From the NCBI GenBank assembly GCA_965229005.1, contig CBDDIP010000002.1, positions 930,001 through 994,000 of the forward strand: a stretch of DNA of 64,000 bases, given 5' to 3'. Positions 1 through 9,164 of this stretch are shown here, piece after piece. Source of the stretch: CBDDIP01 sp965229005 (lineage in GTDB: Bacteria; Actinomycetota; Acidimicrobiia; Acidimicrobiales; Ilumatobacteraceae). The translations under genes and the position numbers were made by a program. Below the pieces are notes generated by a model. It was not told the origin of the DNA, ran no database searches, and saw nothing but the letters and a program-made list of their open reading frames with translations. The number at the start of each line of letters is the position of its first letter. Within the stretch, counting starts at the first letter, position 1.

Positions 1-1166
1 GTCGGCGGTGCCGTCGGCTTGGTCACGTGCAGGAGCTGGTGGTACTCGCTGGTCGTCGGCTCGGCGATGTTGATGCCGGCGTCCAGCACCGCGTGCGCGA
101 CCTCCCCATCGAGCTTGACGTCCAGCACCGTCGTCAACAGCAACTGCGTGTTGCCGGTGAGGCCGCGCCCGGGCTCGATGATCAGGCGCGGGATGTTCAA
201 GCCGGCAGCACCGAAGTGACGCTCGGCCAGCTCGGCGACGAGGGCGGCTGCGGCGCCGACAGTGATGCAATCGCCCGGGTCCGGCGGGAGCAGGTCGCTG
301 CCGAAGGCACGGTTCAGCCGGAACTGGCGCGGCGGGATCGACGCCACCGTCGGGGTGCAGAGGCTGCCGCCGAGATCGATCTGCTCGGGGTGCCATCCGG
401 TCGACTGCCGCAGCTCGTCGCAAAAACAGAACACCTCGCTGGCATGTCGAGCGACGTCGTCGGCGGTGCGCATCGAGAAGCCGCGGTGGACGTGGAGCGC
501 TCGCAGGTCGATGAGCGGGTGCTCGGTCGCCTGCCTCACGAGCTCGGCGAGCGCGTCGGATCCGGCGCGGAGCCCGAACTGCCCACCCCACATCGTCGGG
601 AGCGCGACGCGGATGCCGGTGATCGCGGGGCGGCCGATGCGCTGGGCCGCCTCGACGAGCCGCGTGAAGTCGCCGGTGCTGTTGACGTTGACCAGCGCGC
701 CGACGGCCACCGCTCGGTCCAGCGACTCGGCGGACTTCGCCGGGCCGTTGTAGATGATCCGGTCGCCCGGCACGCCCAGCTCGAGCGCGAGCCACAGTTC
801 GTACGCCGAGATCACCTCGGCGCCGACCCCGCGATCGTGCATCCGCCGCAGCACGGCGGGCACCGGGTTGGTCTTGTACGAGTAGAAGACGTCGGCGGAG
901 CTCCGATCGGCGAGGGCTTCGGCGATGTTGCGGTCGAGCGCAGCGACGTCGACCACGTGGACGGGCGATCCGAAGCGTTCGACGATCGATCGCAGCGGCA
1001 CGTCGCGCAGCCGCAACGAGCCGTCCGGACCGACGTCCATGCCCCACAGCGAAGGCGGGAGATCGAGTCGTCCCGGTTGGCGCCTGGCATACGACCTGCC
1101 GGCACGTTTGATGGCGCGTCGACCGACGTTTCGGAGAGAGTGCTGGACTGCTCGGCGGGGCGACAT
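1..1166 (-). CDS. PLP-dependent decarboxylase, DAP/ornithine type (fold type III), 3' end cut by window
   Basis: Reading the minus strand from an ATG at 1166 gives 388 residues with no stop before the window edge, so the C-terminus is missing. After an Arg-rich N-terminus (residues 1-35) comes the alanine-racemase-like barrel: YSYKTN (K98, the expected Schiff-base lysine), HVHRGF (225-230), DLGGSL (264-269) and the phosphate-binding EPGRG (331-335). These are family signatures of diaminopimelate/ornithine/lysine decarboxylases. The substrate cannot be told because the C-terminal specificity part is outside the window. It is divergent from an ATP-grasp ligase at 1251, so it may be a dedicated biosynthetic enzyme and not the housekeeping lysA. 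Confidence 0.85.
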   Translation of the reverse strand, partial: MSPRRAVQHSLRNVGRRAIKRAGRSYARRQPGRLDLPPSLWGMDVGPDGSLRLRDVPLRSIVERFGSPVHVVDVAALDRNIAEALADRSSADVFYSYKTNPVPAVLRRMHDRGVGAEVISAYELWLALELGVPGDRIIYNGPAKSAESLDRAVAVGALVNVNSTGDFTRLVEAAQRIGRPAITGIRVALPTMWGGQFGLRAGSDALAELVRQATEHPLIDLRALHVHRGFSMRTADDVARHASEVFCFCDELRQSTGWHPEQIDLGGSLCTPTVASIPPRQFRLNRAFGSDLLPPDPGDCITVGAAAALVAELAERHFGAAGLNIPRLIIEPGRGLTGNTQLLLTTVLDVKLDGEVAHAVLDAGINIAEPTTSEYHQLLHVTKPTAPP

Positions 1167-1250
1167 CGATGAGAGCGATTCCCGATCAGGGTCGGTTGAG
1201 CGCTCGGCCACCCTACAATTCGCCCCCTGATCGAGGGTGGGACGCAGCGC

Positions 1251-2504
1251 ATGCAGAGAACGGGAGCACGGGTCGCGGTCTTCGACGGCGACATGCCGCC
1301 TGGGATCGCGTTCATCCGCTCCCTCGGGGAGATGAACGTGCCCGTGAGCGTGTACGGCTCGCGTCGCGTCGTTCCCGGCCGGTACTCGCGGTTCACCGAA
1401 TCGTTCCACCGCTGCCCGCCGGTGCATCGCCACGACGAGCTGATCCCGTGGTTGATCGATGAGATCGGGGACCATCGCATCGACCTCGTCGCTCCGACGT
1501 CCGACAACGTCTCGTTCGCGATCGCAGAAGCCATGGACGAGGGTGTCGGCCCGCACATCGAGGTCGCCTCGTCGGCGGCGATCCGCACCTGCCTGTTCAA
1601 GGTGCCGTTCCTCGAGGCGATGACCGTCGCCGGCTTCGATCCGCCGGCGTGGTGCGCTCCGACGTCGCTCGAACAGGCCCTGAACGGCGCCTCCGAGCTG
1701 GGTTACCCGTTGGTGCTCAAGCCGCGCTCGCACGTCGGCATCGGCCTGTCTCGCGGCGTGGTGGTGCACAACGAGGTCGAGCTGCGCGATGCCTTCCATC
1801 CATACGCGTCGGTCACGTCCGAGCGGGCCTTGCGCCACGACCCCGACTTGGCGTGGCCGTTCCTCCAGCGCTACTCGGAACCCGACGACGTCGACGTCAT
1901 CAGCGTCACCGGCTTCCTCGGGCGCAACGGGGCAGTGCGCGGTGTCGACCACTGCCGGAAGATCGCCCAGTCACCACCTCGTCTCGGCATCGGCACCCTG
2001 TTCGAGTCCGTCGACGAGCCGCCGTTCACCGAGCAAGCGGTCGCCGCGGTGCGGTCCGTGCTGCAGCACGGGCTGTTCGAGCTCGAGGTCCTCGTCGACC
2101 GGCGGTCGGGAGCGTGCTGGCCGATCGACCTGAACCCGCGGGCGTACGGCCAGATCTCCTTGAACATCGCACGCGGCAATGACCTCCCCACGCTCTGGTA
2201 CCGATCGGTGACGAACGCCGACGCGGCCGACGTCGCCCTTCCTGCGCCGCCGCCGCCCGAGGACGAACAACCGCGGATGTGGCTCCAGGGCGCCCAGTTC
2301 TTCGTCGGCGCTGCGGTTCGGATGGTGATCGGGCCCGGACGACGTGACCAGGCCCGGCAGATGTACCGCTACTTCCGCTACCCCACGGTGGGTGCGGTGC
2401 TGAAGTGGTACGACCTCGGCCCGTCGATCGTGTTCGCGTTGCTGATCTTCCGCCACCCCGGCGGGCTCATCCGACCGTTCCTGCGCGGCCGAACCAAGCG
2501 TTGA
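1251..2504 (+). CDS. ATP-grasp family carboxylate-amine ligase-like protein
   Basis: 417 residues. An N-terminal Rossmann-like half starts VAVFDGDMPPG (8-18). The ATP-grasp domain has PLVLKPRS (K157, ATP-contacting lysine) and, near residue 290, DLNPRAYGQ, the Mg-ATP binding NPR motif. The C-terminal ~90 residues are less conserved and hold one hydrophobic stretch (SIVFALLIF). It resembles the predicted ATP-grasp superfamily found beside polysaccharide or amino-acid-conjugation genes. Such enzymes join a carboxylate to an amine through an acyl-phosphate; the substrates here are unknown. The divergent PLP decarboxylase at 1-1166 could supply an amine, which is inference. Confidence 0.8.
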   Translation: MQRTGARVAVFDGDMPPGIAFIRSLGEMNVPVSVYGSRRVVPGRYSRFTESFHRCPPVHRHDELIPWLIDEIGDHRIDLVAPTSDNVSFAIAEAMDEGVGPHIEVASSAAIRTCLFKVPFLEAMTVAGFDPPAWCAPTSLEQALNGASELGYPLVLKPRSHVGIGLSRGVVVHNEVELRDAFHPYASVTSERALRHDPDLAWPFLQRYSEPDDVDVISVTGFLGRNGAVRGVDHCRKIAQSPPRLGIGTLFESVDEPPFTEQAVAAVRSVLQHGLFELEVLVDRRSGACWPIDLNPRAYGQISLNIARGNDLPTLWYRSVTNADAADVALPAPPPPEDEQPRMWLQGAQFFVGAAVRMVIGPGRRDQARQMYRYFRYPTVGAVLKWYDLGPSIVFALLIFRHPGGLIRPFLRGRTKR

Positions 2505-2571
2505 CGGCGTCGGCCGATCCCGCAGCAACGGAGGGGTTGCCGTTCGTTGACCTCACGTCCATGATGTAGCA

Positions 2572-3552
2572 ATGAGAATCAGTTCCAGCAACGGACGCGA
2601 CAGCTTCGTCGATCTGGATGTGCCGCTGTGGGCATGGGGCGCGCTGCTGGCGACGATCGCGCTCATGCTCGCTGTCGACCTGTTCCGTCATCGCGACGAC
2701 CACGAGCCCTCGCCGAAGGAAGCGCTCAAGGAGAGCCTGATCTGGGTCGGCTTCGGCCTCGCCTTCGCCGGCGTGATCGCCATCGCCTTCGGCAGCAAGG
2801 CGTTCACCGAGTACCTGTCCGGCTACGTCATCGAGAAGTCGCTCAGCGTCGACAACGTGTTCGTCTGGGCGCTGCTGTTCACGACCATGGCCGTGCCGCT
2901 CAAGTACCAGCACCGCGTGCTGTTCTGGGGCATCTTCGGCGCGCTCGCCATGCGTGCCATCTTCATCTTCGTCGGCTCGGCGCTGATCAGCGCCTTCTGG
3001 TGGGTGCTGCTGATCTTCGGTGCGCTGCTCATCGTCACCGGCATCCGCATCCTGCGCCACCGCAACGAGGAGGGCGAGGAGGGCAAGACCACCGGCGTCG
3101 GTCTGCTCAAGAAGTTCATGCCCGTCAGCGAGGTCTACGACGGCCACAAGTTCGTCACCCGCATCGACGGCAAGAAGTTCGCCACGCCGCTGCTCGCCGC
3201 GCTCGTCGTGGTGGAGATCACCGACATCATCTTCGCCATCGACTCGGTGCCGGCGATCCTGGCCGTGTCCAACGAGCCGTTCCTCGTCTTCGCCTCGAAC
3301 GCCTTCGCCATCATGGGCCTGCGGGCGATGTACTTCCTCCTGGCCAACGCCAAGGAGAAGTTCCACTACCTCTCACACGCCCTCGGGATCATCCTCATCT
3401 ACGTCGGCATCAAGATGACGATCTCGCACTGGTACCACATCGACACCTGGATCTCGCTGGCCGTGATCGTCGTGCTGCTGGCCGCTGCGGTCTGGCTCAG
3501 CCTCCGGTACCCGAAGGCGCTCGGCGGCCAAGGGGCCACCGAGCGCCACTGA
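2572..3552 (+). CDS. TerC/Alx family integral membrane protein
   Basis: 326 residues with seven or more hydrophobic segments. Two family hallmarks are visible: EKSLSVDNVFVW near residue 90 and EITDIIFAIDSVPA near residue 220, with acidic residues inside membrane helices, as expected for a metal-handling transporter. The family includes tellurite-resistance TerC and Alx/MeeF-type Mn2+ exporters, so metal export (perhaps Mn2+) is the best guess. The upstream gap of 67 bp is too short for a yybP-ykoY Mn riboswitch and none was seen. It is convergent with the exported protein at 3577-5196, only 24 bp away. Confidence 0.9.
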   Translation: MRISSSNGRDSFVDLDVPLWAWGALLATIALMLAVDLFRHRDDHEPSPKEALKESLIWVGFGLAFAGVIAIAFGSKAFTEYLSGYVIEKSLSVDNVFVWALLFTTMAVPLKYQHRVLFWGIFGALAMRAIFIFVGSALISAFWWVLLIFGALLIVTGIRILRHRNEEGEEGKTTGVGLLKKFMPVSEVYDGHKFVTRIDGKKFATPLLAALVVVEITDIIFAIDSVPAILAVSNEPFLVFASNAFAIMGLRAMYFLLANAKEKFHYLSHALGIILIYVGIKMTISHWYHIDTWISLAVIVVLLAAAVWLSLRYPKALGGQGATERH

Positions 3553-3576
3553 TCGGGACGGACAGGTTCGTTCGGG

Positions 3577-5196
3577 TCAGGGGACCGGGGCCGCGTCGAT
3601 CAACGTCAGGTTGATGTTGCAGATCACCGTGTCCTGAGCGCCGCCCGGCTGCTGGAACTCGATCGTGTTCATCCCGGTGCGGATCTCACTGAACGGGACC
3701 TCCACGGCGATCGCCTTCCAGAACGGCGGGAAGTTCGGGTACGGCCAGGCTGTCTGGTGCCACGGCCCGCCGTTGATGCGGATCATCGGCACGGTGGTGT
3801 CGTTCGGCGCCCAGTTGAAGGTGACGAGGACCTTGGCCGGTGTGTGCTGCCAGTTGGTGCCCTGCACCTGCAGGCTCACCGGGCTCTGACCGACTCGGTA
3901 GCCGAGGGTGGTGATCCCGTTGGAGACCGAGGTGTTGGCGTCCGGCACGTCGAACGTGTAGTCGCGGTAGGTCTTCGGTCCGTCGAAGGCAACGTTGTCC
4001 CAGGCGAAGGCGTGGTCGCACTGGCTGTCGAACTTGCAGGCGTTGTAGTGCAGGTCCTCGAGCCAGATGACACCACGGGTGAGCGGCATCTGCACGTTCG
4101 CACGGGCCAGCAGCTTGAGCTGCGTCTGGCCGGCGTCGGTCGCCCAGATCTCGGCGCCGCTGGCGTTGATGCGCACCTCGAAGTGGTTCAGTGCCCCAGT
4201 GGCCGAGCCCTTCAGCACGCAACCGAGCTGCTCCACCGGACCGACGTCCTGCGTCACGTAGTTGCGGGTGATCGCCGTCATCGTGATGCCGGTGCGGCTG
4301 CTGTCGCCGTTGCAGCCGGCGATGGCGAAGCCGAACGAGTTGCGGGCGGAGGCGTTGTAGCCCTCACCGTCGCCGTGCGGCGTCGGCACGGGCTGGTCGG
4401 TCCACCAGAACTCGGGCCATGCGGCGTGCGGGCCCTGCGAGTCCGCCGAGACGTCGAACGACACCGTGCCGGTGCGGCCCGAGATGTCGAACGGCTGCTT
4501 CGGGTACATCGACAGGTTGGTCTTCGACTCATGACCGTCGTAGACCGCCTCGACGAGACGACCGTTGCAGATGCGCACGTCGTTCGGGGCGGTGCCGATG
4601 TCGCAGCCCGGGATGCCGGACGCCTTGAACCACCAGCTGTACTGCTGCTGGCCCATGTTCACGTACGTGTTGGTGCGTGACACGCCCCACAGGGTGGGGT
4701 TGAGGTCGCCGGTGCGGGTGCCGGCGACGCCGGCGGGCTGATCGAACGTCTCGCAGAACGCCATCGACGCTTCGGCCAGCGCCAGGCGGCAGCCCGTCGT
4801 GCCGTTCGTCGAGCCGCCGGGCGAGGTGGGCGGTGCCGTCGTCGTCGGCGCCGGGGCAGCCGTCGTGGTCGGTGCGGGTGCGGCCGTCGTGGTCGTGACC
4901 GGCTTGGCGGTGGTCGTGGTGACCACCACCGGCTTGACCGTGGTCGTCGGTGCGGCGGTCGTCGGCGCCGGCGTCACGACGGGTGCCGCGGTCGTGGTCG
5001 GTGCCGTCGTCGTCGGCACGGGCTGCGCCTCCGGAGTCGGTGGCGCCGTGGTCGTCGTCGGGACGACCACGGGGATGCGCGGCTTGGGCAGCGGGGAGCA
5101 GCCGAGGTGACCCGCCATCATCGTGATGGGGATCAGCGAGCCGTACCAGAGTTTGGATCGCTTGCGTGGCTTCTTGGTGGCTCGGGGGTTCGTCAA
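3577..5196 (-). CDS. exported Thr/Pro-rich linker protein with a lectin-like C-terminal region, function unknown
   Basis: 539 residues. The start is TTG at 5196 with GGAG eight bases upstream. A basic N-terminus and short hydrophobic stretch end at AGHLGC; Cys would be a lipidation site, but the residues before it fit the lipobox poorly, so lipoprotein status is uncertain. Residues ~40-130 are a low-complexity linker of Thr, Pro, Ala and Val, typical of actinobacterial cell-wall proteins. The rest (~135-539) is Trp/Cys-rich and looks like a concanavalin-type or GH16-like beta-sandwich (for example AAWPEFWWTDQP), but I cannot place a catalytic motif. Probably a secreted carbohydrate-binding or carbohydrate-active protein. 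Confidence 0.7.
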   Translation of the reverse strand: MTNPRATKKPRKRSKLWYGSLIPITMMAGHLGCSPLPKPRIPVVVPTTTTAPPTPEAQPVPTTTAPTTTAAPVVTPAPTTAAPTTTVKPVVVTTTTAKPVTTTTAAPAPTTTAAPAPTTTAPPTSPGGSTNGTTGCRLALAEASMAFCETFDQPAGVAGTRTGDLNPTLWGVSRTNTYVNMGQQQYSWWFKASGIPGCDIGTAPNDVRICNGRLVEAVYDGHESKTNLSMYPKQPFDISGRTGTVSFDVSADSQGPHAAWPEFWWTDQPVPTPHGDGEGYNASARNSFGFAIAGCNGDSSRTGITMTAITRNYVTQDVGPVEQLGCVLKGSATGALNHFEVRINASGAEIWATDAGQTQLKLLARANVQMPLTRGVIWLEDLHYNACKFDSQCDHAFAWDNVAFDGPKTYRDYTFDVPDANTSVSNGITTLGYRVGQSPVSLQVQGTNWQHTPAKVLVTFNWAPNDTTVPMIRINGGPWHQTAWPYPNFPPFWKAIAVEVPFSEIRTGMNTIEFQQPGGAQDTVICNINLTLIDAAPVP

Positions 5197-5460
5197 CGGT
5201 CACTCCATCTGTCGGGGGTCGATGTCGTTCGCAGTTCCATCGGCGCCCGAGTCGAGGACCTGAAGACAAAAGTGTCACCGATCTGTAAAGATCGTCATCG
5301 CCGGGTCAAGCCGCGCACCGATCGTGGTGATCCCGTTGCCAGTCAGGCCCTGGTGGGCGGCTGTGGACCATCGCGAACGTGCGATGTGACGACGCCATGG
5401 CGGTTTCATGACGGTTCCATGTCGCGTCGGGTGCTGCGCGGCACTGCGTAGGCTGGGACC

Positions 5461-6114
5461 ATGCGACGGTGGAAGTGGGCCGCAGCGGCGGCCAGCCTGG
5501 CGGGTGCCGGCTGCTCGACCGGCGGGCACGACGCGGCCCAGCCGCCGGTGAAGGCGGCCAAGTGCATCGTCTTCCTGGACGGCAAGGGCGGCAACGGAGC
5601 GCCGTCGACGCTGGCCAACGGCATCGCCCGCGTGCAGCCCACCGGCAACGAGCCGGGCTGGGGCGGGCGACAGTGGCTCTACTTCCCCGATGACCGCTAC
5701 GACGAGGCGCGAGGTGTCGTGGCCGCGGCGATCGACGCCACCGAGTGCGAACGTGTCGTCATCCACGGCTTCTCCAACGGAGCGGCGTTCGCCGCCGCGC
5801 TGTGGTGCCGGGGCGAGACCTTCGGTGGGCGGCTGGCCGGCGTGGTCATCGACGACCCGGTCACCGACCACGCCGTCGAAGGTTGCACGCCGCCGGCCGA
5901 CGTGCCGGCGGCGCTGTACGCCACCGGGGCGCTCGAGGCGCAGGCCCCGGCGGGCACCGCCTGCGGTCCGATCGACTGGACGTGCGCCGGCGGTTCGGTG
6001 ATCGGCATCGACGCGTACGCCGCCGCCCTCGGGCTGCCGGTCCAGCAGAGCCCGAACCTCACGCACGCCGTGTTCGCCGACCCGCCGGAGCTCACCGCCT
6101 GGCTCGACGCATAG
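5461..6114 (+). CDS. lipoprotein alpha/beta hydrolase
   Basis: 217 residues. The signal peptide ends in a good lipobox, AGAGC, giving a lipid-anchored Cys18. The hydrolase nucleophile elbow is HGFSNGAAF (GxSxG, near residue 103). A likely catalytic Asp lies in VIDDPVTDH and His in LTHAVF near the C-terminus, in the usual Ser-Asp-His order. Four other Cys residues may form disulfides, fitting an extracytoplasmic location. The substrate is unknown; esterase or lipase activity is a family-level guess. It lies directly upstream of the ribosomal promoter at 6141 and is divergent from 3577-5196. Confidence 0.75.
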   Translation: MRRWKWAAAAASLAGAGCSTGGHDAAQPPVKAAKCIVFLDGKGGNGAPSTLANGIARVQPTGNEPGWGGRQWLYFPDDRYDEARGVVAAAIDATECERVVIHGFSNGAAFAAALWCRGETFGGRLAGVVIDDPVTDHAVEGCTPPADVPAALYATGALEAQAPAGTACGPIDWTCAGGSVIGIDAYAAALGLPVQQSPNLTHAVFADPPELTAWLDA

Positions 6115-6140
6115 CGGCCGGACCCATCACCGAACGCGGG

Positions 6141-6170
6141 TTGGCGCTGCTCGCGGCGCCCCGATAGAGT
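6141..6170 (+). promoter_or_regulatory. sigma70-type promoter of the S10/rplC operon
   Basis: TTGGCG (6141-6146), an 18-bp spacer and TAGAGT (6165-6170) match housekeeping -35 and -10 elements. Transcription would start near 6177, leaving a leader of about 185 nt before rplC. The same -35 hexamer TTGGCG is used at the infA promoter (47783). Confidence 0.6.
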
Positions 6171-6271
6171 TCGATCCTCGTGTGCACCAGCCGGTGCGCC
6201 GCAATCGATGTCCGTGTGCGCCCCTGTCGCAATCTCAAAGGGGGGGACCGCACGGCAGAACTCATCTCCGG

Positions 6272-6301
6272 TGCTCCGCCGGCCGACTGGCCTGCGGAGC
6301 A
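6272..6301 (+). promoter_or_regulatory. stem-loop in the rplC leader RNA
   Basis: An 8-bp outer stem (TGCTCCGC / GCGGAGCA), a 1x1 mismatch and an inner GGCC/GGCC stem with loop GACT form a 30-nt hairpin in the leader, 59 nt before the rplC ATG. No U-run follows. By position it could be the autogenous control element expected for this operon, but it does not match a leader family that I can name. Confidence 0.5.
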
Positions 6302-6360
6302 TTTGCGTGTCAGACCACTGCCCGGCCGTGTGCCGGGTCCGACCGAAAAGGCTGCCGCTA

Positions 6361-7010
6361 TGGCACTCAAAGCGATCGTTGGCGAAAAAGTCGCCATGAG
6401 CCAGGTGTGGGTAGGCGACAAGGTCGTCCCCGTCACCGTGCTCCGCGTCGAACCAGCTCGCATTGTCCAGGTCAAGACCACCGAGCGCGACGGCTATGCC
6501 GCCGTGCAGGTCACCTATGGCCATCGCGATGCCAAGAAGCTCAACAAGCCCGAGGCGGGTCACTTCGCCAAAGCGGGCGTCGATGCCGGTCGCCGGCTCG
6601 TCGAGCTGCGCCTCGACTCCGTCGACGGCTTCGAGGTCGGCCAGGAGATCAAGGTCGACATCCTCGAAGAGGGCCAGCGGGTGGACGTCACCGCGGTCAG
6701 CCGAGGCAAGGGCTTCGCCGGCGGCATGAAGCGCCACAACTTCAAGGGTCAAGGCGCCAGCCACGGCAACCACAAGCACCACCGTGCGCCGGGCTCGATC
6801 GGCTCGTGCAGCTTCCCCGGTCGCGTGTTCAAGGGCCTCAAGATGGCCGGTCACATGGGCCACGAGCAGGTCACCACGTTGAACCTGGAAGTCGTCCAGG
6901 CCGACCTCGAGCGCAACCTGCTGCTGGTCAAGGGCTCGGTCCCCGGGCCGAACGGCGGCGTCGTGATCGTTCGCAACGCCGTCAAGGGCGCGAAGAAGGG
7001 AGCGGCGTGA
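6361..7010 (+). CDS. rplC: 50S ribosomal protein L3
   Basis: 216 residues beginning MALKAIVGEKVAMSQVW. The L3 core GGMKRHNFKGQGASHGNHKH and RAPGSIG is present. L3 is an early assembly protein near the peptidyl-transferase centre. It is the first gene of the operon here: the usual preceding rpsJ is absent. An in-frame upstream extension to 6180 exists but lies in the leader and is not conserved. It overlaps rplD by one base. Confidence 0.97.
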
Positions 7011-7741
7011 TGGCTGCACTCACCGTGAAGACCCGGTCCGGCAAGGACGCCGGTTCGCTGGAGCTCGACGAGACGTTCTTCGGCATCCAGCCGAACGTGC
7101 CGGTCATGCACCAGGTGGTCACTGCCCAGCTGGCGGCTCGCCGCAGCGGCACGCAGTCCACCAAGACCCGCGCCGAAGTGCGTGGCGGTGGCAAGAAGCC
7201 GTTCAAGCAGAAGGGCACCGGCAACGCCCGTCAGGGCTCCACCCGGTCGCCGCACTTCAGCGGTGGTGGCGTGGCCCTCGGGCCCAAGCCGCGCAAGTAC
7301 ACGCAGAAGACCCCCAAGAAGATGATCAAGCTCGCCCTGCGCTCCGCCCTGTCCGACCGGGCGTCCGAGGGCAAGGTCGTGGTCATCGACGAGTGGGGCT
7401 TCGACACCCCGAAGACGAAGGACGCCCTTGCTGCGCTCAGCGCGCTGGGCATCGCCGGTGGCGCGCTGGTGGTCGTCGACATCAACGACGTCAACACCAT
7501 CAAGAGCTTCCTCAACCTCCCCGAGGTGCAGCTGATCGAGCGCAACGAGCTGAACGCCTACGACGTGCTCTGCAACGAGTACGTGGTGTTCACCAAGGGC
7601 ACGCTGCCCGGCGAGCTCGTCGAGGCCGACGCTGCACCCGCGAAGCCCAAGAAGGCTGCCGCCAAGAAGGCCGCTGCCAAGCCGGCCGACGAAGCCGCTG
7701 ATGACAGCACTGCCGACGACGAGACCGAGAGCGAGTCATGA
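7010..7741 (+). CDS. rplD: 50S ribosomal protein L4 with charged C-terminal tail
   Basis: 243 residues. The long internal loop that enters the exit tunnel is recognisable (residues ~45-90, RGGGKKPFKQKGTGNARQGS). Residues ~205-243 form an extra tail, first Lys/Ala-rich and then Asp/Glu-rich, beyond the usual L4 length of about 205. L4 is the autoregulator of S10 operons in proteobacteria; whether that holds here is unknown. The ATG overlaps the rplC stop, and its own end overlaps rplW. Confidence 0.97.
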   Translation: MAALTVKTRSGKDAGSLELDETFFGIQPNVPVMHQVVTAQLAARRSGTQSTKTRAEVRGGGKKPFKQKGTGNARQGSTRSPHFSGGGVALGPKPRKYTQKTPKKMIKLALRSALSDRASEGKVVVIDEWGFDTPKTKDALAALSALGIAGGALVVVDINDVNTIKSFLNLPEVQLIERNELNAYDVLCNEYVVFTKGTLPGELVEADAAPAKPKKAAAKKAAAKPADEAADDSTADDETESES

Positions 7742-8028
7742 AAGACCCCCGCGACATCATCCTGGCACCCGTGGTGTCGGAGAAGAGCTACGCCCTCATC
7801 GAGCAGGGCGTCTACACGTTCAAGGTGCACCAGAGCGCCAGCAAGCCCGAGATCCACGACGCCGTGCAGGCCATCTGGGGCGTCGAGGTCGTCAAGGTCA
7901 ACACCCTCAACCGGAAGGGCAAGGTGACGCGGTCGCGTCGCAGCAACCGCACCGGTTCCAAGCCCGACACCAAGCGGGCGATCGTCACCCTGGCAGCGGG
8001 CCACGAGATCCCGCTGTTCGAGAGCTGA
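7738..8028 (+). CDS. rplW: 50S ribosomal protein L23
   Basis: 96 residues starting MKDPRDIILAPVVSEKSY, the typical L23 N-terminus, with the basic loop RKGKVTRSRRSNRTGSKPD. L23 sits at the tunnel exit and docks trigger factor and SRP. It overlaps rplD by four bases (ATGA). Confidence 0.97.
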   Translation: MKDPRDIILAPVVSEKSYALIEQGVYTFKVHQSASKPEIHDAVQAIWGVEVVKVNTLNRKGKVTRSRRSNRTGSKPDTKRAIVTLAAGHEIPLFES

Positions 8029-8037
8029 GGTCCCGTC

Positions 8038-8877
8038 ATGGCCATTCGTTCACGCAAGCCCACCAGCCCCGGCCGTCGTTTCCAGACGACGTCCGACTTC
8101 GCTGAGATCACCAAGACGACGCCGGAGAAGAGCCTGCTCCTCCCGACGTCCAAGTCCGGCGGTCGCAACGTCTACGGACGCAAGACGTCGCGTCACCGCG
8201 GTGGCGGTCACAAGCGGGCCTACCGCATCGTCGACTTCAAGCGCGTCAAGGACGGCGTCGTCGCCAAGGTCGCGGCCATCGAGTACGACCCCAACCGCAC
8301 CTGCCGCATCGCCCTGCTGCACTACGCCGACGGCGAGAAGGCCTACATCCTGGCCCCCCGTGGGCTGAACGTCGGCGACCGCATCTCCAGTGGCCAGGGC
8401 GCCGACATCAAGCCGGGCAACGCCCTGCCCTTGCGCTTCATCCCCGTCGGCACCACGGTGCACAACGTCGAGCTGCGCCCCGGTGGCGGCGGCAAGATCG
8501 GCCGCTCGGCCGGCATCGCCGTGCAGCTGGTCGCGAAGGAAGGCGAGTTCGCCACCTTGCGCATGCCGAGCACCGAGATGCGCCGCGTGCTCATCGACTG
8601 CCGGGCCACCGTTGGCGAGGTCGGCAACAGCGAGCACGAACTGATCAAGATCGGCAAGGCCGGTCGCAACCGCTGGAAGGGCGTCCGCCCGCAGACCCGT
8701 GGTGTGGCCATGAACCCTGTCGACCACCCGCTCGGTGGTGGCGAGGGCCGCACGTCCGGTGGCCGTCCCGCGGTGTCGCCGTGGGGCAAGCCGGAAGGCG
8801 TGCGCACTCGCAACACCAACAAGCCGTCGCAACAGCTGATCGTGCGCCGTCGTCGCACGACGAAGGGCCGGAGGTAA
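8038..8877 (+). CDS. rplB: 50S ribosomal protein L2
   Basis: 279 residues, normal length. The signature near residue 225 (RGVAMNPVDHPLGGGEGR) contains the His needed for peptidyl-transferase centre organisation. The basic C-terminus ends VRRRRTTKGRR. Confidence 0.98.
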   Translation: MAIRSRKPTSPGRRFQTTSDFAEITKTTPEKSLLLPTSKSGGRNVYGRKTSRHRGGGHKRAYRIVDFKRVKDGVVAKVAAIEYDPNRTCRIALLHYADGEKAYILAPRGLNVGDRISSGQGADIKPGNALPLRFIPVGTTVHNVELRPGGGGKIGRSAGIAVQLVAKEGEFATLRMPSTEMRRVLIDCRATVGEVGNSEHELIKIGKAGRNRWKGVRPQTRGVAMNPVDHPLGGGEGRTSGGRPAVSPWGKPEGVRTRNTNKPSQQLIVRRRRTTKGRR

Positions 8878-8879
8878 TC

Positions 8880-9164
8880 ATGTCCCGCAGTTTGAAGAAG
8901 GGCCCGTTCGTCGACGACCACCTCCTGAAGAAGGTGGACACGCAGAACGCGGCCGGCGAGCGCAAGGTCATCAAGACCTGGAGCCGTCGCAGCACCATCA
9001 TCCCCGACATGGTCGGGCACACCATCGCCGTGCACGACGGCCGCAAGCACGTGCCGGTCTACGTCACCGAGGCCATGGTCGGCCACAAGCTGGGTGAGTT
9101 CAGCCCCACGCGCACCTTCAAGTACCACGCCGGCCAGGAGAAGAACGCGAAGGGTCGCCGCTGA
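8880..9164 (+). CDS. rpsS: 30S ribosomal protein S19
   Basis: 94 residues starting MSRSLKKGPFVDDHLLKKV, with TWSRRSTIIPDMVGHTIAVH in the core. S19 lies in the 30S head. The ATG at 8880 follows the rplB stop by two bases, preceded by GGAGG. Confidence 0.97.
   Translation: MSRSLKKGPFVDDHLLKKVDTQNAAGERKVIKTWSRRSTIIPDMVGHTIAVHDGRKHVPVYVTEAMVGHKLGEFSPTRTFKYHAGQEKNAKGRR

Noticed and set aside
27..1172. Long plus-strand open frame of 381 codons
   Set aside because: Arg/Asp-rich, low-complexity translation lying opposite the PLP-decarboxylase frame, which has clear family motifs and reads off the window edge.
2505..2571. Mn riboswitch (yybP-ykoY) upstream of TerC
   Set aside because: The gap is only 67 bp and I see no conserved riboswitch loops.
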